From positions 1-53,205 of the forward strand of contig DASUBV010000112.1 of the NCBI GenBank assembly GCA_035763085.1: 53,205 bases of DNA, written 5' to 3'. The DNA is from DASUBV01 sp035763085 (GTDB lineage Bacteria > Actinomycetota > Actinomycetes > Streptosporangiales > Streptosporangiaceae). The position numbers were made by a program, and so were the translations under genes. Under the pieces are notes generated by a model. That model made no database searches and was not told the origin of the DNA. It saw only the letters and a list, made by a program, of their open reading frames with translations. Position 1 is the first letter of the stretch; each line of letters starts with the position of its first letter. Shown in pieces: positions 42,904-51,356 of this stretch.

Positions 42904-44436
42904 TCAGGCCAGCGGAACGCGCTGCCCGGCCTGCACGTAGGCGTGCTCGTAGCCGAGCAGCCCGGCCAGCGCCAAGGCGGTGGCCGGGGTCCCGATCCAC
43001 GGTGCGGCGACCGCCCCCAGGACAAGAACCAGGCTTATCCAGAACGGAAGCCGCTGACTCCCCAGGCTCAACTCGTGCACCGCCAGGCGGGCGTGCGCGG
43101 TCACGTGCGGTTGCGACACCTCGCCCGCGACGAGCGCCACGTGGACGGCGGCGGCGACGGCCAGGATCACCTCGTCCGCCGTCACCGCCCGGCCCGGCGC
43201 CAGCCAGGCGAGCAGGGGCAGCACCGCCGCGGCCCCGGCCAGCGCGGCCTGCACCGCCAAGTGCGGGGCGAGCAGCGGGCTTTGCCACAGGTCACGGCCC
43301 TTCGCCTGAGCAAACAGGTACGCGGTGTAGACGGCGGCGGCCACCGCCAGCGGTACGCCGATCCAGCCGAGCACCTGTCGTGCCGTCCCTGCGCTCGCCC
43401 CGGTCAGCGATGCCAGCAGGTAGACCGCCACTACGGCGCCGAAGCCGCCGATGATCATCGCGCCGCGCACCAGCCAGCTCCGCCAGTGGTGCCGTGTGAA
43501 GATCAGGTAGAACCGCTCCGGGTGCTTCAGGTCGGCGACGAGCAGCCCGCCGGTAACCGCGAGGAAGGCGAGCGCGAGCAGCGGCGCCGCCCACCGGGTG
43601 ACGTCGTTTCCCCAGCTCAGGTAGCCGGTTCCGGACAGCAGGACCGGCACCGCGAACCCGCCCGCCGCGACCGACTTGGTCCACGTGTACAGGCTCACCC
43701 GCCAGCCCCACGGCACCTGGTGCGGCACGTCGTAGGACAACAGCGCGGCGGCCTGCGACGTGCCGCCGCCCGGATGGCCGGACGTCACCGCCCCGGCGCC
43801 CGCGCGCTGCGTCGCCCAGGCGAACAGCCCGCCGGGCGGCCGTCGCGCCGCGAGCGGGTCGAGCGTGGCGGCGTGCGCGCCCTTGTAGTAGACGCCGGGC
43901 CTGGTGTCCTTCTCCGGACGGCGCACCTGAACCGGCTCCCGGTTGATGACCTGGGACACCTTCGAGGCCGGGTCGTTGAGGTCGCCGACCAGGATGGCCC
44001 CGGTCGGGCACACCGTGACGCATGCGGGCTCAAGGCCGGCGTCGAGCCGGTGCGCGCACATGTTGCACTTCTCCGCGGAGTGGTCCTCGGGGTTGATGAA
44101 GATCGCGTCGTACGGGCAGGCGGCGATGCATGCCTTGCACCCGATGCAGATGTCCTTGTCGAAGTCGACGATGCCGTCGCCGCGCCGGTACATCGCCCGC
44201 GTCGGGCACGCCGCCGTGCACGGCGCGTCCGCGCACTGGTTGCACCGGTTCACCTGGAACGCGCGCCGCGCCTGCGGGAAGGTTCCCACGTCCACCGACT
44301 TGACGTAGGTCCTGGTCACCCCGACCGGGACCTCGTTCTCGCTCTTGCACGCGGTCGTGCACGCGTGGCAGCCGATGCACCGGGACTGGTCGAGCAGCTT
44401 CACCCAGCGCGGGAAGGGCAGGTCCGTTTCCGCCAT
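42904..44436 (-). CDS. Fused four-cluster ferredoxin and NrfD-like membrane subunit
   Basis: 510 residues. Residues 1-190 form a PsrB/DmsB-type electron-transfer domain with four Cys clusters: CIGCHACTTAC, CNQCADAPCTAACP, CIGCKACIAACP and CNMCAHRLDAG...CVTVCP. Residues about 225-510 form an NrfD/PsrC quinone-interacting membrane domain of eight or more helices, containing LLVADLKHPERFYLIF. In most organisms these are separate proteins; the fusion ties electron transfer and quinone contact together. It is the first gene of the two-gene operon with the Mo subunit. A weak inverted repeat, GGCAC (44460-44464) and GTGCC (44476-44480), lies in its upstream region. Confidence 0.88.
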   Translation of the reverse strand: MAETDLPFPRWVKLLDQSRCIGCHACTTACKSENEVPVGVTRTYVKSVDVGTFPQARRAFQVNRCNQCADAPCTAACPTRAMYRRGDGIVDFDKDICIGCKACIAACPYDAIFINPEDHSAEKCNMCAHRLDAGLEPACVTVCPTGAILVGDLNDPASKVSQVINREPVQVRRPEKDTRPGVYYKGAHAATLDPLAARRPPGGLFAWATQRAGAGAVTSGHPGGGTSQAAALLSYDVPHQVPWGWRVSLYTWTKSVAAGGFAVPVLLSGTGYLSWGNDVTRWAAPLLALAFLAVTGGLLVADLKHPERFYLIFTRHHWRSWLVRGAMIIGGFGAVVAVYLLASLTGASAGTARQVLGWIGVPLAVAAAVYTAYLFAQAKGRDLWQSPLLAPHLAVQAALAGAAAVLPLLAWLAPGRAVTADEVILAVAAAVHVALVAGEVSQPHVTAHARLAVHELSLGSQRLPFWISLVLVLGAVAAPWIGTPATALALAGLLGYEHAYVQAGQRVPLA

Positions 44437-44558
44437 GACATCACCGTCATCCCTAACTTGGCACCAACTTCACTTGTGCCACCGGCGCGGTCGTTTTACC
44501 ACTCGGTACCAGAGCAGATACGTGCGCCGATGGCCCGGGTCCGGACTTGACCGCGCCT

Positions 44559-45398
44559 TTAGCGCCCGGCGAGCGCCGGCGCGCCCTTGGACAGCTCCGG
44601 GCCGCCGAGTGCGAGGCGGTACCCGATGCGGGGAGAGAACTCCGCGAGCAGGGAGAACCGGTCGCCCCGGATGAGGGTATGCCGCCATTCCGCCGGCCTT
44701 CCGGCCGCGAAGCCAAGCCGGCGGATCGCCAGCGCGCCCGTCGAGGGCGTGATCTGGAGATGGCGCTGCTCGGCGCGGGTCGGGACCACCGCGCTGATGT
44801 GCTCGCGGCCGCCCTCAAGCCGGACGCCGGTACGGGCGGCGAGCTCGTCGTAGAGGCTGGTGTGGGAAAGGTCCGCGTCGAGCAGCGGTGCGCCCAGGTC
44901 GGCGGGCAGCCATACCGTGTCGAGGGCGAGCGGCTCGCCGCCGGCGAGGCGGAGCCTTTCGAGGCGGAACAGCGGCGTTGACGCCTCCAGCCCGAGCCGG
45001 TCCGCGACAACTCCGTCGGCTTGCACGTCCCGCGCCCGGACGATGCTGGTCTGCCGCAGCCCGGCCGCCTCCACCGAGGCGAACAGCGAGTACAGCGCCC
45101 CCAGCGGCTGCGTGATCACCGTCGGCTCGGCGAGCCGCGGGCGTCGGCCCCGCTCGGCGACCACCACTCCCTCCGCGCGCAGCTCGCGCAGGGCGGCCCG
45201 CACGGTCTGGCGGCTGACCTGGTACTCGGCGACCAGCGCGAGCTCACCGGGGAACGCATCGGTGAAGGCGTCCGCCCGCAGCCGCCGCTGCAGGTCGGCG
45301 TGCATCTGGGCCCACAGCGGCGTCGGGCTCCGGCGGTCCAGGGGCTGCGGCGCCGCCGCAGGAGCCACCGCACGGGGGCGGGTGCCCGGTTCTGTCAT
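44559..45398 (-). CDS. GntR-family regulator (HutC/UTRA subfamily)
   Basis: 279 residues from the ATG at 45398. The winged helix-turn-helix has PLWAQMHADLQRRLRADAF, then FPGELALVAEYQVSRQTVRAALRELRAEGVVVAERGRR, with the recognition helix in SRQTVRAAL. The C-terminal UTRA ligand domain includes LFRLERLRLAGGEPLALDTVWLP and SLYDELAARTGVRLEGGRE. It is divergent from the MBL/rhodanese gene and upstream of the Mo operon, and a perfect palindrome lies in the divergent promoter. It therefore likely represses itself and the sulfur genes until a sulfur-related ligand binds; the ligand is unknown. Confidence 0.9.
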   Translation of the reverse strand: MTEPGTRPRAVAPAAAPQPLDRRSPTPLWAQMHADLQRRLRADAFTDAFPGELALVAEYQVSRQTVRAALRELRAEGVVVAERGRRPRLAEPTVITQPLGALYSLFASVEAAGLRQTSIVRARDVQADGVVADRLGLEASTPLFRLERLRLAGGEPLALDTVWLPADLGAPLLDADLSHTSLYDELAARTGVRLEGGREHISAVVPTRAEQRHLQITPSTGALAIRRLGFAAGRPAEWRHTLIRGDRFSLLAEFSPRIGYRLALGGPELSKGAPALAGR

Positions 45399-45453
45399 GG
45401 AACCTCCCTGCCTGACGACTGCCTGACGAACGCCTGGGGCGCGAGGCCTTGCC

Positions 45454-45481
45454 AGTAATGTACGAATGATCGTACATTACT
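45454..45481. promoter_or_regulatory. Perfect palindromic operator in the GntR / MBL-rhodanese divergent promoter
   Basis: AGTAATGTACGA (45454-45465), spacer ATGA, then the exact reverse complement TCGTACATTACT (45470-45481). It is AT-richer than its surroundings and lies 26 bases before the MBL gene start and 56 bases before the GntR start. TACATT within the right arm could be the -10 box of the MBL gene. Length and symmetry fit a GntR dimer site. Confidence 0.75.
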
Positions 45482-45506
45482 CTCCTAGCCGGGAGGTGCG
45501 AAGGCC

Positions 45507-46895
45507 ATGATCGATGTGGTCCGGATCGAGACTCCGACGCTCGGCGACCGGAGTTACCTCGTGCATGACGGCGAGGCGGCCCTGGTCGTCGATCCGCAGC
45601 GCGACATCGACCGGATCACCGCGCTCGCGGACGAACTCGGCGTGCGGATCACCCACGTCGCCGAAACGCACATGCACAATGACTACGTCTCCGGCGGGCT
45701 GGCCCTTTCCAGGACCTGCGGGGCAAGGTACCTGGTCGGCGCGGCCGAGCCGGCCGGCTTCGACCGCACCCCGGTCGGTGACGGCGACAGCATCGAGCTC
45801 AGCGACGCGTTCCGGATACGGGTGGCCGCTACCCCCGGGCACACCTTCAACCACCTCGCCTACGTGCTCGAGGACAAGGGCGAGGTGACAGGAGTCTTCA
45901 CCGGCGGGTCGCTGCTGTTCGGTTCCACCGGCCGCACCGACCTGCTCGGCGCGGATCATGCCGCCGCGCTGGCCCGGGCCCAGCACGCTTCGGTGCGGCG
46001 CCTCGCCCGCGAACTGCCCGACAGCGCCGAGGTGTTCCCTACGCACGGCTTCGGCAGCTTCTGCGCGGCGACCCAGGCTGCGGCCCGGTCGTCCACGATC
46101 GGGCACGAGAAGCTGGCCAACCAGGCGCTCAGCCTGGACGAGGAAGCCTACGTCGAGGTGCTGCTCGCGGGGCTGGACGCCTGGCCCGCCTACTACGCTC
46201 ACATGGGCGCGGCCAACCTGGCCGGGGCCGGCGCCCCCGACCTGACCCCGCCACGGCGGGCCAGCGCGGCGGAGCTGCGGTGCCGGATCGACGCCGGCGA
46301 ATGGGTCGTCGACCTGCGGGACCGGGTCGCCTTCGCGGCCGGCTTCCTGCCCGGCTCGTTCAGCTTCCCGCTGGACGGCAGCTTCGCCACCTACCTGGGC
46401 TGGCTGCTCCCGCCCGGAGCACAGGTCGTCCTGCTCGGTCAGACGCGAGAGCAGGTCGCGCGGGCGCAGCGGGAACTGGTCAGGATCGGGATCGACCGCC
46501 CGGCCGCCGCGGCCACCGGGACGCCCGGTGACTGGACGGCCGGCCAACCGCTGGCGTACCTGCGCCTGGCCCGGTTCAGCGACCTGGCGACCGCCGGGCA
46601 ACGTCGTGACGCTGCCCCGCTCGTGCTGCTGGACGTGCGGCGCCGACTGGAATGGGAAGCGGGGCACATCGACGGCGCGGTGCACATCCCGCTGCACGAC
46701 CTGCCCGAGCGACTGGACGAGATACCGCCCGGCGAGGTGTGGGTGCACTGCCGCACCGGCTACCGGTCCACCGTGGCCGCCTCGCTGCTGGCGGCCCGCG
46801 GCCGGGACGTGGTCAGCATCGACGACGAAATCGGCAACGCCGCGACCGCGGGGCTGCCCGTGGTTCCGAACCAGGCAAAGGAGGCGCGACGATGA
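45507..46895 (+). CDS. MBL-fold persulfide dioxygenase-like protein fused to rhodanese domains
   Basis: 462 residues; GGGAGGTG lies upstream of the ATG. The metallo-hydrolase domain has THMHND (His55, His57, Asp59), the GHTFNH element (His112, His116) and later THGFGSFC, as in ETHE1/Blh-type persulfide dioxygenases, which oxidise glutathione or other thiol persulfides to sulfite. Two rhodanese-like domains follow: the first (about 265-340) lacks the active cysteine, the second has Cys415 in HCRTGYRS. The fusion suggests that sulfane sulfur is passed between the two sites. The next gene, SQR, starts in its stop codon. Confidence 0.9.
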   Translation: MIDVVRIETPTLGDRSYLVHDGEAALVVDPQRDIDRITALADELGVRITHVAETHMHNDYVSGGLALSRTCGARYLVGAAEPAGFDRTPVGDGDSIELSDAFRIRVAATPGHTFNHLAYVLEDKGEVTGVFTGGSLLFGSTGRTDLLGADHAAALARAQHASVRRLARELPDSAEVFPTHGFGSFCAATQAAARSSTIGHEKLANQALSLDEEAYVEVLLAGLDAWPAYYAHMGAANLAGAGAPDLTPPRRASAAELRCRIDAGEWVVDLRDRVAFAAGFLPGSFSFPLDGSFATYLGWLLPPGAQVVLLGQTREQVARAQRELVRIGIDRPAAAATGTPGDWTAGQPLAYLRLARFSDLATAGQRRDAAPLVLLDVRRRLEWEAGHIDGAVHIPLHDLPERLDEIPPGEVWVHCRTGYRSTVAASLLAARGRDVVSIDDEIGNAATAGLPVVPNQAKEARR

Positions 46896-48103
46896 GCGCT
46901 CCAGACCAAGCACGCCACCAGGTCCTTATCATCGGCGGCGGTACGGCCGGCATCACGGTCGCGGCCCGCCTGCGGCGGGCCGGGGTAACGGACGTCGCCG
47001 TCATCGAGCCGTCAAGCAGCCACTACTACCAGCCGTTGTTCACGGTGGTCGGCGGTGGCCGGGCCCCGGCGTCCGCGACGGTGCGGCCAGAGGCAAGCGT
47101 CATGCCCAAGGGAGTCGCTTGGGTTCATGACGCCGCCATCGGCATCGACCCGGACGGGCAGACCGTGACGACCGAGTCCGGCCGCGCGGTGGGCTACGAC
47201 TACCTGGTGGTGGCTCCCGGCATCCAGCTTGACTTCGGCAAGGTCCCCGGGCTCACCGAGACGCTCGGCCAGCGCGGCGTGTCCAGCAACTACCGGCCCG
47301 ACCTCCCGCCGCGCACCTGGGAGTTCATCCGCGACCTGCGCGGCGGCACCGCCCTGTTCACCATGCCGGCCGGGCCGATCAAGTGCGCCGGCGCCCCGCA
47401 GAAGATCGCCTACCTGGCGGCCGACTGGTGGCGCTCCCAGGGCGTCCTCGACCGCACCCGGGTCATCCTGGTGCTGCCCACCGCGGCCATGTTCAGCCAG
47501 CCCGACTGGGCGAAGGTGCTCGAGGGCATCGCCGCGGGCTACGGCATCGAGGTCCGCAAGGAATCCCAGCTGACCGAGGTCGACGGCGACAGCAAGCGGG
47601 CGGTCATCGCAGACGCCAAGGCCGGCACCAAGGAGACCATCGACTACGACATCCTGCATGCCGTCCCGCCGCAAAGCGCCCCCGACTGGCTCAAGACGGC
47701 ACCGCTAGCGGACCCGGCGACCCCGTTCGGCTACGCCCGGGTCGACAAGTACACCCTGCAGAGCCCGGACTGGCCCAACGTGTTCGCCCTCGGCGACGCC
47801 TCGAACCTGCCGACCTCCAAGACCGGCGCCGCCGCGCGCAAGCAGGCGGTCGTCCTGGTGAAAAACCTGTTCGCGGCGATGAACGGCCGCCCGCTGCCCG
47901 CGCGCTACGACGGCTACACGTCCTGCCCGCTGGTCACCTCACGCAGCAGGATGCTGCTCGCCGAGTTCGACTACGACCTCAAGCGCACGCCGACCTTCCC
48001 GTTCATCAACACCCTCAAGCCCCGCTACGACATGTGGCTGCTCAAGCGGTACGGGCTCCCCGCCCTCTACTGGAACATCATGCTCAAGGGCCGGCTGGAC
48101 TAG
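46892..48103 (+). CDS. sqr: Sulfide:quinone oxidoreductase, type II-like
   Basis: 403 residues from the ATG at 46892, overlapping the MBL stop (ATGA). FAD-binding VLIIGGGTAGITVA is at residues 11-24, the second dinucleotide region near 104-110 (YLVVAPG), and GDASNLPTSKTGAAARKQ near the end. Two redox cysteines fit a type II SQR: Cys165 in GPIKCAGAPQK and Cys345 in YTSCPLVTS; a third N-terminal cysteine of type I is absent. The C-terminal amphipathic helices (ending LYWNIMLKGRLD) would attach to the membrane. It oxidises sulfide, reduces quinone and forms a persulfide for the upstream enzyme. Confidence 0.9.
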   Translation: MSAPDQARHQVLIIGGGTAGITVAARLRRAGVTDVAVIEPSSSHYYQPLFTVVGGGRAPASATVRPEASVMPKGVAWVHDAAIGIDPDGQTVTTESGRAVGYDYLVVAPGIQLDFGKVPGLTETLGQRGVSSNYRPDLPPRTWEFIRDLRGGTALFTMPAGPIKCAGAPQKIAYLAADWWRSQGVLDRTRVILVLPTAAMFSQPDWAKVLEGIAAGYGIEVRKESQLTEVDGDSKRAVIADAKAGTKETIDYDILHAVPPQSAPDWLKTAPLADPATPFGYARVDKYTLQSPDWPNVFALGDASNLPTSKTGAAARKQAVVLVKNLFAAMNGRPLPARYDGYTSCPLVTSRSRMLLAEFDYDLKRTPTFPFINTLKPRYDMWLLKRYGLPALYWNIMLKGRLD

Positions 48104-48200
48104 CCCGCACATGCCGGCGTTGACGACGGCCGCCTGCGGGTCGAGTTCGGCGACGCCGCGCTGAGCCTCCTTCTCGCCCGTTAGAATCGGCCCAGCCGCG

Positions 48201-48218
48201 TATACCCCCAGGGGCTTA
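48201..48218. promoter_or_regulatory. Degenerate CsoR/CstR-like site downstream of SQR
   Basis: TATACCC (48201-48207), four bases, GGGCTTA (48212-48218). The left arm is identical to that of the perfect site at 48902 and the right arm matches in five of seven positions. No gene start follows closely on the plus strand, so it may be the leftover of a lost regulated gene. Confidence 0.35.
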
Positions 48219-48248
48219 TGGCCCCTTTCCGCCGAGACTCTCGTCCGG

Positions 48249-48389
48249 CTAGGTGCCGGAACTGTGGATGATCCGGATCATCTTCATGTTGATGCGGGCG
48301 AACCGCCACAGCTGCCACGCCCAGCCAGGGTGCAGCCTGGCCTTGCACAGGAACATGTGGTGCAGCAGGATCTTGATCCAGTGCCCGGA
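48249..48389 (-). pseudogene. C-terminal fragment of an unrecognised protein
   Basis: The minus-strand frame between two stops gives about 44 residues with natural composition, including WIKILLHHMFLCKARLHPGW and FARINMKMIRIIHSSG, ending at the TAG at 48249-48251. I cannot name the family. There is no proper start; the only ATG would give 34 residues. It is probably the tail of a gene lost between SQR and the DUF2892 gene. Confidence 0.3.
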
Positions 48390-48656
48390 GAGTTACCTGC
48401 TGCTATCTCCGCAGCGTCCGCCGTTGCCGCCATAGCCACAAGGGACGAAGGGCCCAAGACAGGTCAGCGCAGGAACCGGATGTGGTCGACGGCGCCCCTC
48501 CGCCGTTTCCCGCGCTAGCAGGGCCGCTGTGCGCCTTCGGCGGCTGGCCGCGCCGCCAGCACGGTCTGGGCGGCCACCAGGCCGCGTTCGGCGCCCGCAG
48601 GCGGGATGCGGGCCTAGCTGGCCGGCGGCCGGTCGTCGCGGGATGCCGCGCTGTTA

Positions 48657-48872
48657 TCAGGCGGTACCGCCGCGACCGCGGAGCGGGCCGTGGAACAGCG
48701 GCGCGAGCAGGCACACATTCCCGGCCCCGGCGGCCAGCGGGACAAGACCCACGACGCCGACCGCCCACCCGGCAGGCCCGCCGATGAGCACGGCGCCCGT
48801 GATCAGCGCCGCGCCAGCCACGACCCGGGCCGCCCGGCCCGCCGGGCTGCCCATGAACTGCACGAACCTCAT
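48657..48872 (-). CDS. DUF2892 small membrane protein (YgaP-like membrane domain)
   Basis: 71 residues from the ATG at 48872, with GAGAGGAGC upstream. Two hydrophobic helices around GAALITGAVLIGGPAGWAVGVVG and PLAAGAGNVCLLAPLF match the DUF2892 pattern, including the conserved asparagine/cysteine region near the end. In YgaP the same domain is joined to a rhodanese, and stand-alone versions are common in sulfur and persulfide loci. Its promoter overlaps a CsoR/CstR-like operator, supporting a link to persulfide or metal response. Confidence 0.78.
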   Translation of the reverse strand: MRFVQFMGSPAGRAARVVAGAALITGAVLIGGPAGWAVGVVGLVPLAAGAGNVCLLAPLFHGPLRGRGGTA

Positions 48873-48899
48873 GACAAGCTCCTCTCGCCATCTCGGGCT

Positions 48900-48927
48900 T
48901 CTATACCCGGGGGGGTATAATATTCAA
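48900..48927 (-). promoter_or_regulatory. Promoter with embedded CsoR/CstR-type operator
   Basis: On the minus strand TTGAAT (48927-48922) and TATAGA (48905-48900) are separated by 16 bases, a good -35/-10 pair for the DUF2892 gene. Inside lies TATACCC (48902-48908), GGGG, GGGTATA (48913-48919), a perfect inverted repeat of the type bound by CsoR-family proteins (CsoR, RcnR, CstR). A bound repressor would block RNA polymerase directly. No CsoR-family gene is in the window. Confidence 0.7.
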
Positions 48928-49074
48928 CCGCCGGGAAGGAACCTCCTATTCCACGGGCCGCCAGGAGGTGACCAAGGTCCCGTCGCGCTTCGCCTTCTTT
49001 TCCCCCTGTACAGCCCCGGACTCTGCGTGCGGGCTGCTACCCCCTGGGCGTCCCTCACGTCCGGCCGGGCTTCG

Positions 49075-50562
49075 TCACTGCTGGCGGTCTGCCCGGGTTT
49101 CCGCTGCTGGCCCGGCGGGCGGACTGTCTTCTGTGAACGCGGGCAGACGGGCGGAGTAGATGGAGTACCCGTCGATGTGGAAGGCGACGAGGGTGGCGGT
49201 CGCGGTGGCCGCCATCATCGGGACCATCAGCCCGAAGCCGCTGTGGGTGAGCTCGAGCACCAGGGCGAGGCCCGATAGCGGCGCCTGCATGGCCGCGCCG
49301 ATCATGGCGGCGGCGCTGACCATAGCGAACGCGCCGGACGGCGAGCCGGGCCAGGCCAGGTTCCAGGCGATGCCCAGTGCGCCGCCGAGGACCGCGCCGG
49401 CGGCCAGCGTCGGGGTGAACAGGCCTCCCGACGCCCCGCTTTCCAGGCACAGGGCCGTGACCAGCGGCTTGAGTGCGAACAGGGTGAGCATCAGGCTGAA
49501 GCCGCTGAGGCCGAGGAACGCGTCGCGGGCCATGTCCAGCCCGTTTCCGAACAGCTGCGGGTACCAGATGCCGATGACGCCGAGGATGCCGAAGGCGATC
49601 ACCGGCGCGAACAGCGCCGTGGTTCCCCGGGCGCGGTGATGCGACACCCAGCCGATGAGCCGGATGTAACCGGATGAGATCAGCCCGATGACCGGCCCGG
49701 CCAGCAGCGCCCAGGTCATCAGCGACCAGGTGAAGGTGTAGTCGGGGATGCCCGGGTAGACGGCCCGGTCGGGCAGGTACACCCACGCCGTGGCCGTCGC
49801 GACCGCCGAGCACACGATGGCCGGCAGCATGACGGGCAGGGTGATGCTGCCGAGGAGGATCTCGGCGGTGAACAGGGCGCCGGCGAGCGGGACGTTGTAG
49901 ACGGCGGCGAGCCCGGCGCCGCCGCCGCACGCCACGAGCAGCCGGCGCTGCTCGGCCGACAGGCCGCCCCAGCCGGAAAGGACGCTGCCCGACGCGCCGC
50001 CAAGCAGCTTGGGCGCGGCCTCCCGGCCGATGGAGGCGCCCATGCCGATGACCACCTCGGAGATCACCGATGAGCCCAAGCTGCGGCGGAACGACAGCCG
50101 CCCGTCGCCGTTCCAGATCGCCTCGTCGATCTCGGACGGCTCACTCTTCAGGTACCGGCGCAGCAGGAACCACGCGACGCCGCCGAACGCGCCCGCGATC
50201 AGCAGGGAGCCGACCCGCCGCGTCGCGGATGCCTGCGCGACGCCGTGCTCCAGGCTTCCTTCGTGGTAGCCGAACGCCGCGTACTGCACGTTGAACAAGA
50301 TCAGCATCATCAGCGCGCCGAGCAGCCCGGCGGCGATGCCGCACGCGATCACCATCACCCAGAACCGGGGCGTGAGGACCCCGGCCCCGCCGCTGGTGAT
50401 GTTCGGCTGCTCCATCGCCCCGCGGCCGGACGGCATGCGCCGCTTCAGCAGCGGCTCCGGGCGCCGCGCGCGCTCGCTCGCCCGGGGCTGCCGCGGGCGG
50501 CGCGCGGTTCTCAGCCAGCGCGGCGGACCAGGTCGCCGGGGCTGGCCGTGAGGACCGGTCAT
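49075..50562 (-). CDS. ClC-family chloride channel/transporter
   Basis: 495 residues from the ATG at 50562; internal starts at 50436 or 50415 would remove an Arg-rich, non-membrane leader and are also possible. The membrane part has GMGASIGREAAPKLLGG (GREGP-like, with the gating glutamate but an altered GP), GGGAGLAAVYNVPLAGALF and the filter region ESGASGGLFTPTLAAGAVLG. About ten or more helices. No CBS domains follow. ClC proteins exchange chloride for protons or conduct chloride; which one applies cannot be told. The Pro/Arg tail is short. Confidence 0.85.
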   Translation of the reverse strand: MTGPHGQPRRPGPPRWLRTARRPRQPRASERARRPEPLLKRRMPSGRGAMEQPNITSGGAGVLTPRFWVMVIACGIAAGLLGALMMLILFNVQYAAFGYHEGSLEHGVAQASATRRVGSLLIAGAFGGVAWFLLRRYLKSEPSEIDEAIWNGDGRLSFRRSLGSSVISEVVIGMGASIGREAAPKLLGGASGSVLSGWGGLSAEQRRLLVACGGGAGLAAVYNVPLAGALFTAEILLGSITLPVMLPAIVCSAVATATAWVYLPDRAVYPGIPDYTFTWSLMTWALLAGPVIGLISSGYIRLIGWVSHHRARGTTALFAPVIAFGILGVIGIWYPQLFGNGLDMARDAFLGLSGFSLMLTLFALKPLVTALCLESGASGGLFTPTLAAGAVLGGALGIAWNLAWPGSPSGAFAMVSAAAMIGAAMQAPLSGLALVLELTHSGFGLMVPMMAATATATLVAFHIDGYSIYSARLPAFTEDSPPAGPAAETRADRQQ

Positions 50563-51205
50563 CCGGACGACTTCAGGGCGGCCGGGCAGGGAGCCCGCAC
50601 CGAGGCCAGGCCGCCGAAGCTCACGCTGACCCGGCGGCGCCGGCTGCGCGGCCAGCGGGCGGGGACGGTGCGGACGGCGATCCTGTACTGCATGGCTCCG
50701 GCCTCCCGGTCAGGCGAGGGTCGGGAACTGGCCTTGCGCGTAGCCGAGCCGGTCCAGTACCGGGCCCTGGGGCCCGCTCGCCGATCGTCATCAGCGTATT
50801 CCTCTGCAACTGCACGAAGCTCGAGCCATGGCCTGGATGCCGGCCGACGGTATCCGCACGGCCTGCGGCCGGGCGATTGCCGCCCGCGGGAGCCTGAGTT
50901 CCGCGACGGCCGGGATGTCATCGTGAAGAACCTGGGTGACCGCGATGGCCAGCCAGCGCGGCGGCCGGGTCGCGTCAGTACCAGCCGTGCACGCCGAGGA
51001 TGACCGCGCCGCTGCCCGCGACCTCGGTGGCGGCTGCCGGGTCAGTTCGCGGCGTGGCGGGCGGCTTACCGGATGACGGCCAGCCAGCGGCGATAGATCG
51101 ATGCGGACGACGCCTCAGCTTCTGGGGGGAACGCTGGGCGGGTCCACGGCCGGTTTGGAGCGGCCCTCGGGAGTTCTCTTCTCGTGTGTGCATGGTGGTG
51201 CTGCT
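50563..51205. other. Region between the ClC gene and the integrase fragment
   Basis: No intact gene is supported. Minus-strand frames contain short protein-like pieces (for example RRWLAVIR near 51070 and PRWLAIAVTQVLHDD near 50930) that I cannot assign. The segment GGCCAGCCAGCG occurs at about 50944 and 51072, possibly a small duplication. It looks like decayed DNA beside an integrase remnant. Confidence 0.35.
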
Positions 51206-51356
51206 GGGCCGCCGAAAAGCGGTGCCGGGCGGCGGGTGATCGCGCTGGACAAGACCACGGTCGCGGCGCTGCGCGAGCACCGGTTTCGGCAGCAGGCCGA
51301 GCGGGCCGCCGCCGCCAACCGGTGGGCCGAGACTGGGTACGTGTTCACCACGATGC
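51206..51356 (+). pseudogene. Tyrosine recombinase (phage-type integrase) fragment
   Basis: The plus strand encodes PPKSGAGRRVIALDKTTVAA, then REHRFRQQAERAAAANRWAE and GYVFTTM. This fits the start of the integrase catalytic domain (P-K-T/S-x-x-G/S-R-R, then valine-rich LDxxTVxALxxHR). The catalytic HxxR and Tyr parts are missing, replaced by the TetR gene. It marks an old integration or recombination event. Confidence 0.6.

Larger units (their letters stand above)
48104..48656. other. Downstream region of SQR with decayed sequence
   Basis: No intact gene. It includes a degenerate CsoR-like site at 48201 and a protein-like minus-strand scrap at 48249-48389, listed separately. The remainder shows only shadow frames. 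Confidence 0.4.

Noticed and set aside
40901..42940. 679-codon plus-strand open frame
   Set aside because: Antisense to the molybdoenzyme; high GC makes long shadow frames common here.
44460..44480. GGCAC/GTGCC inverted repeat as a GntR site of the Mo operon
   Set aside because: Short arms and no resemblance to the perfect palindrome at 45454; kept only as a remark.
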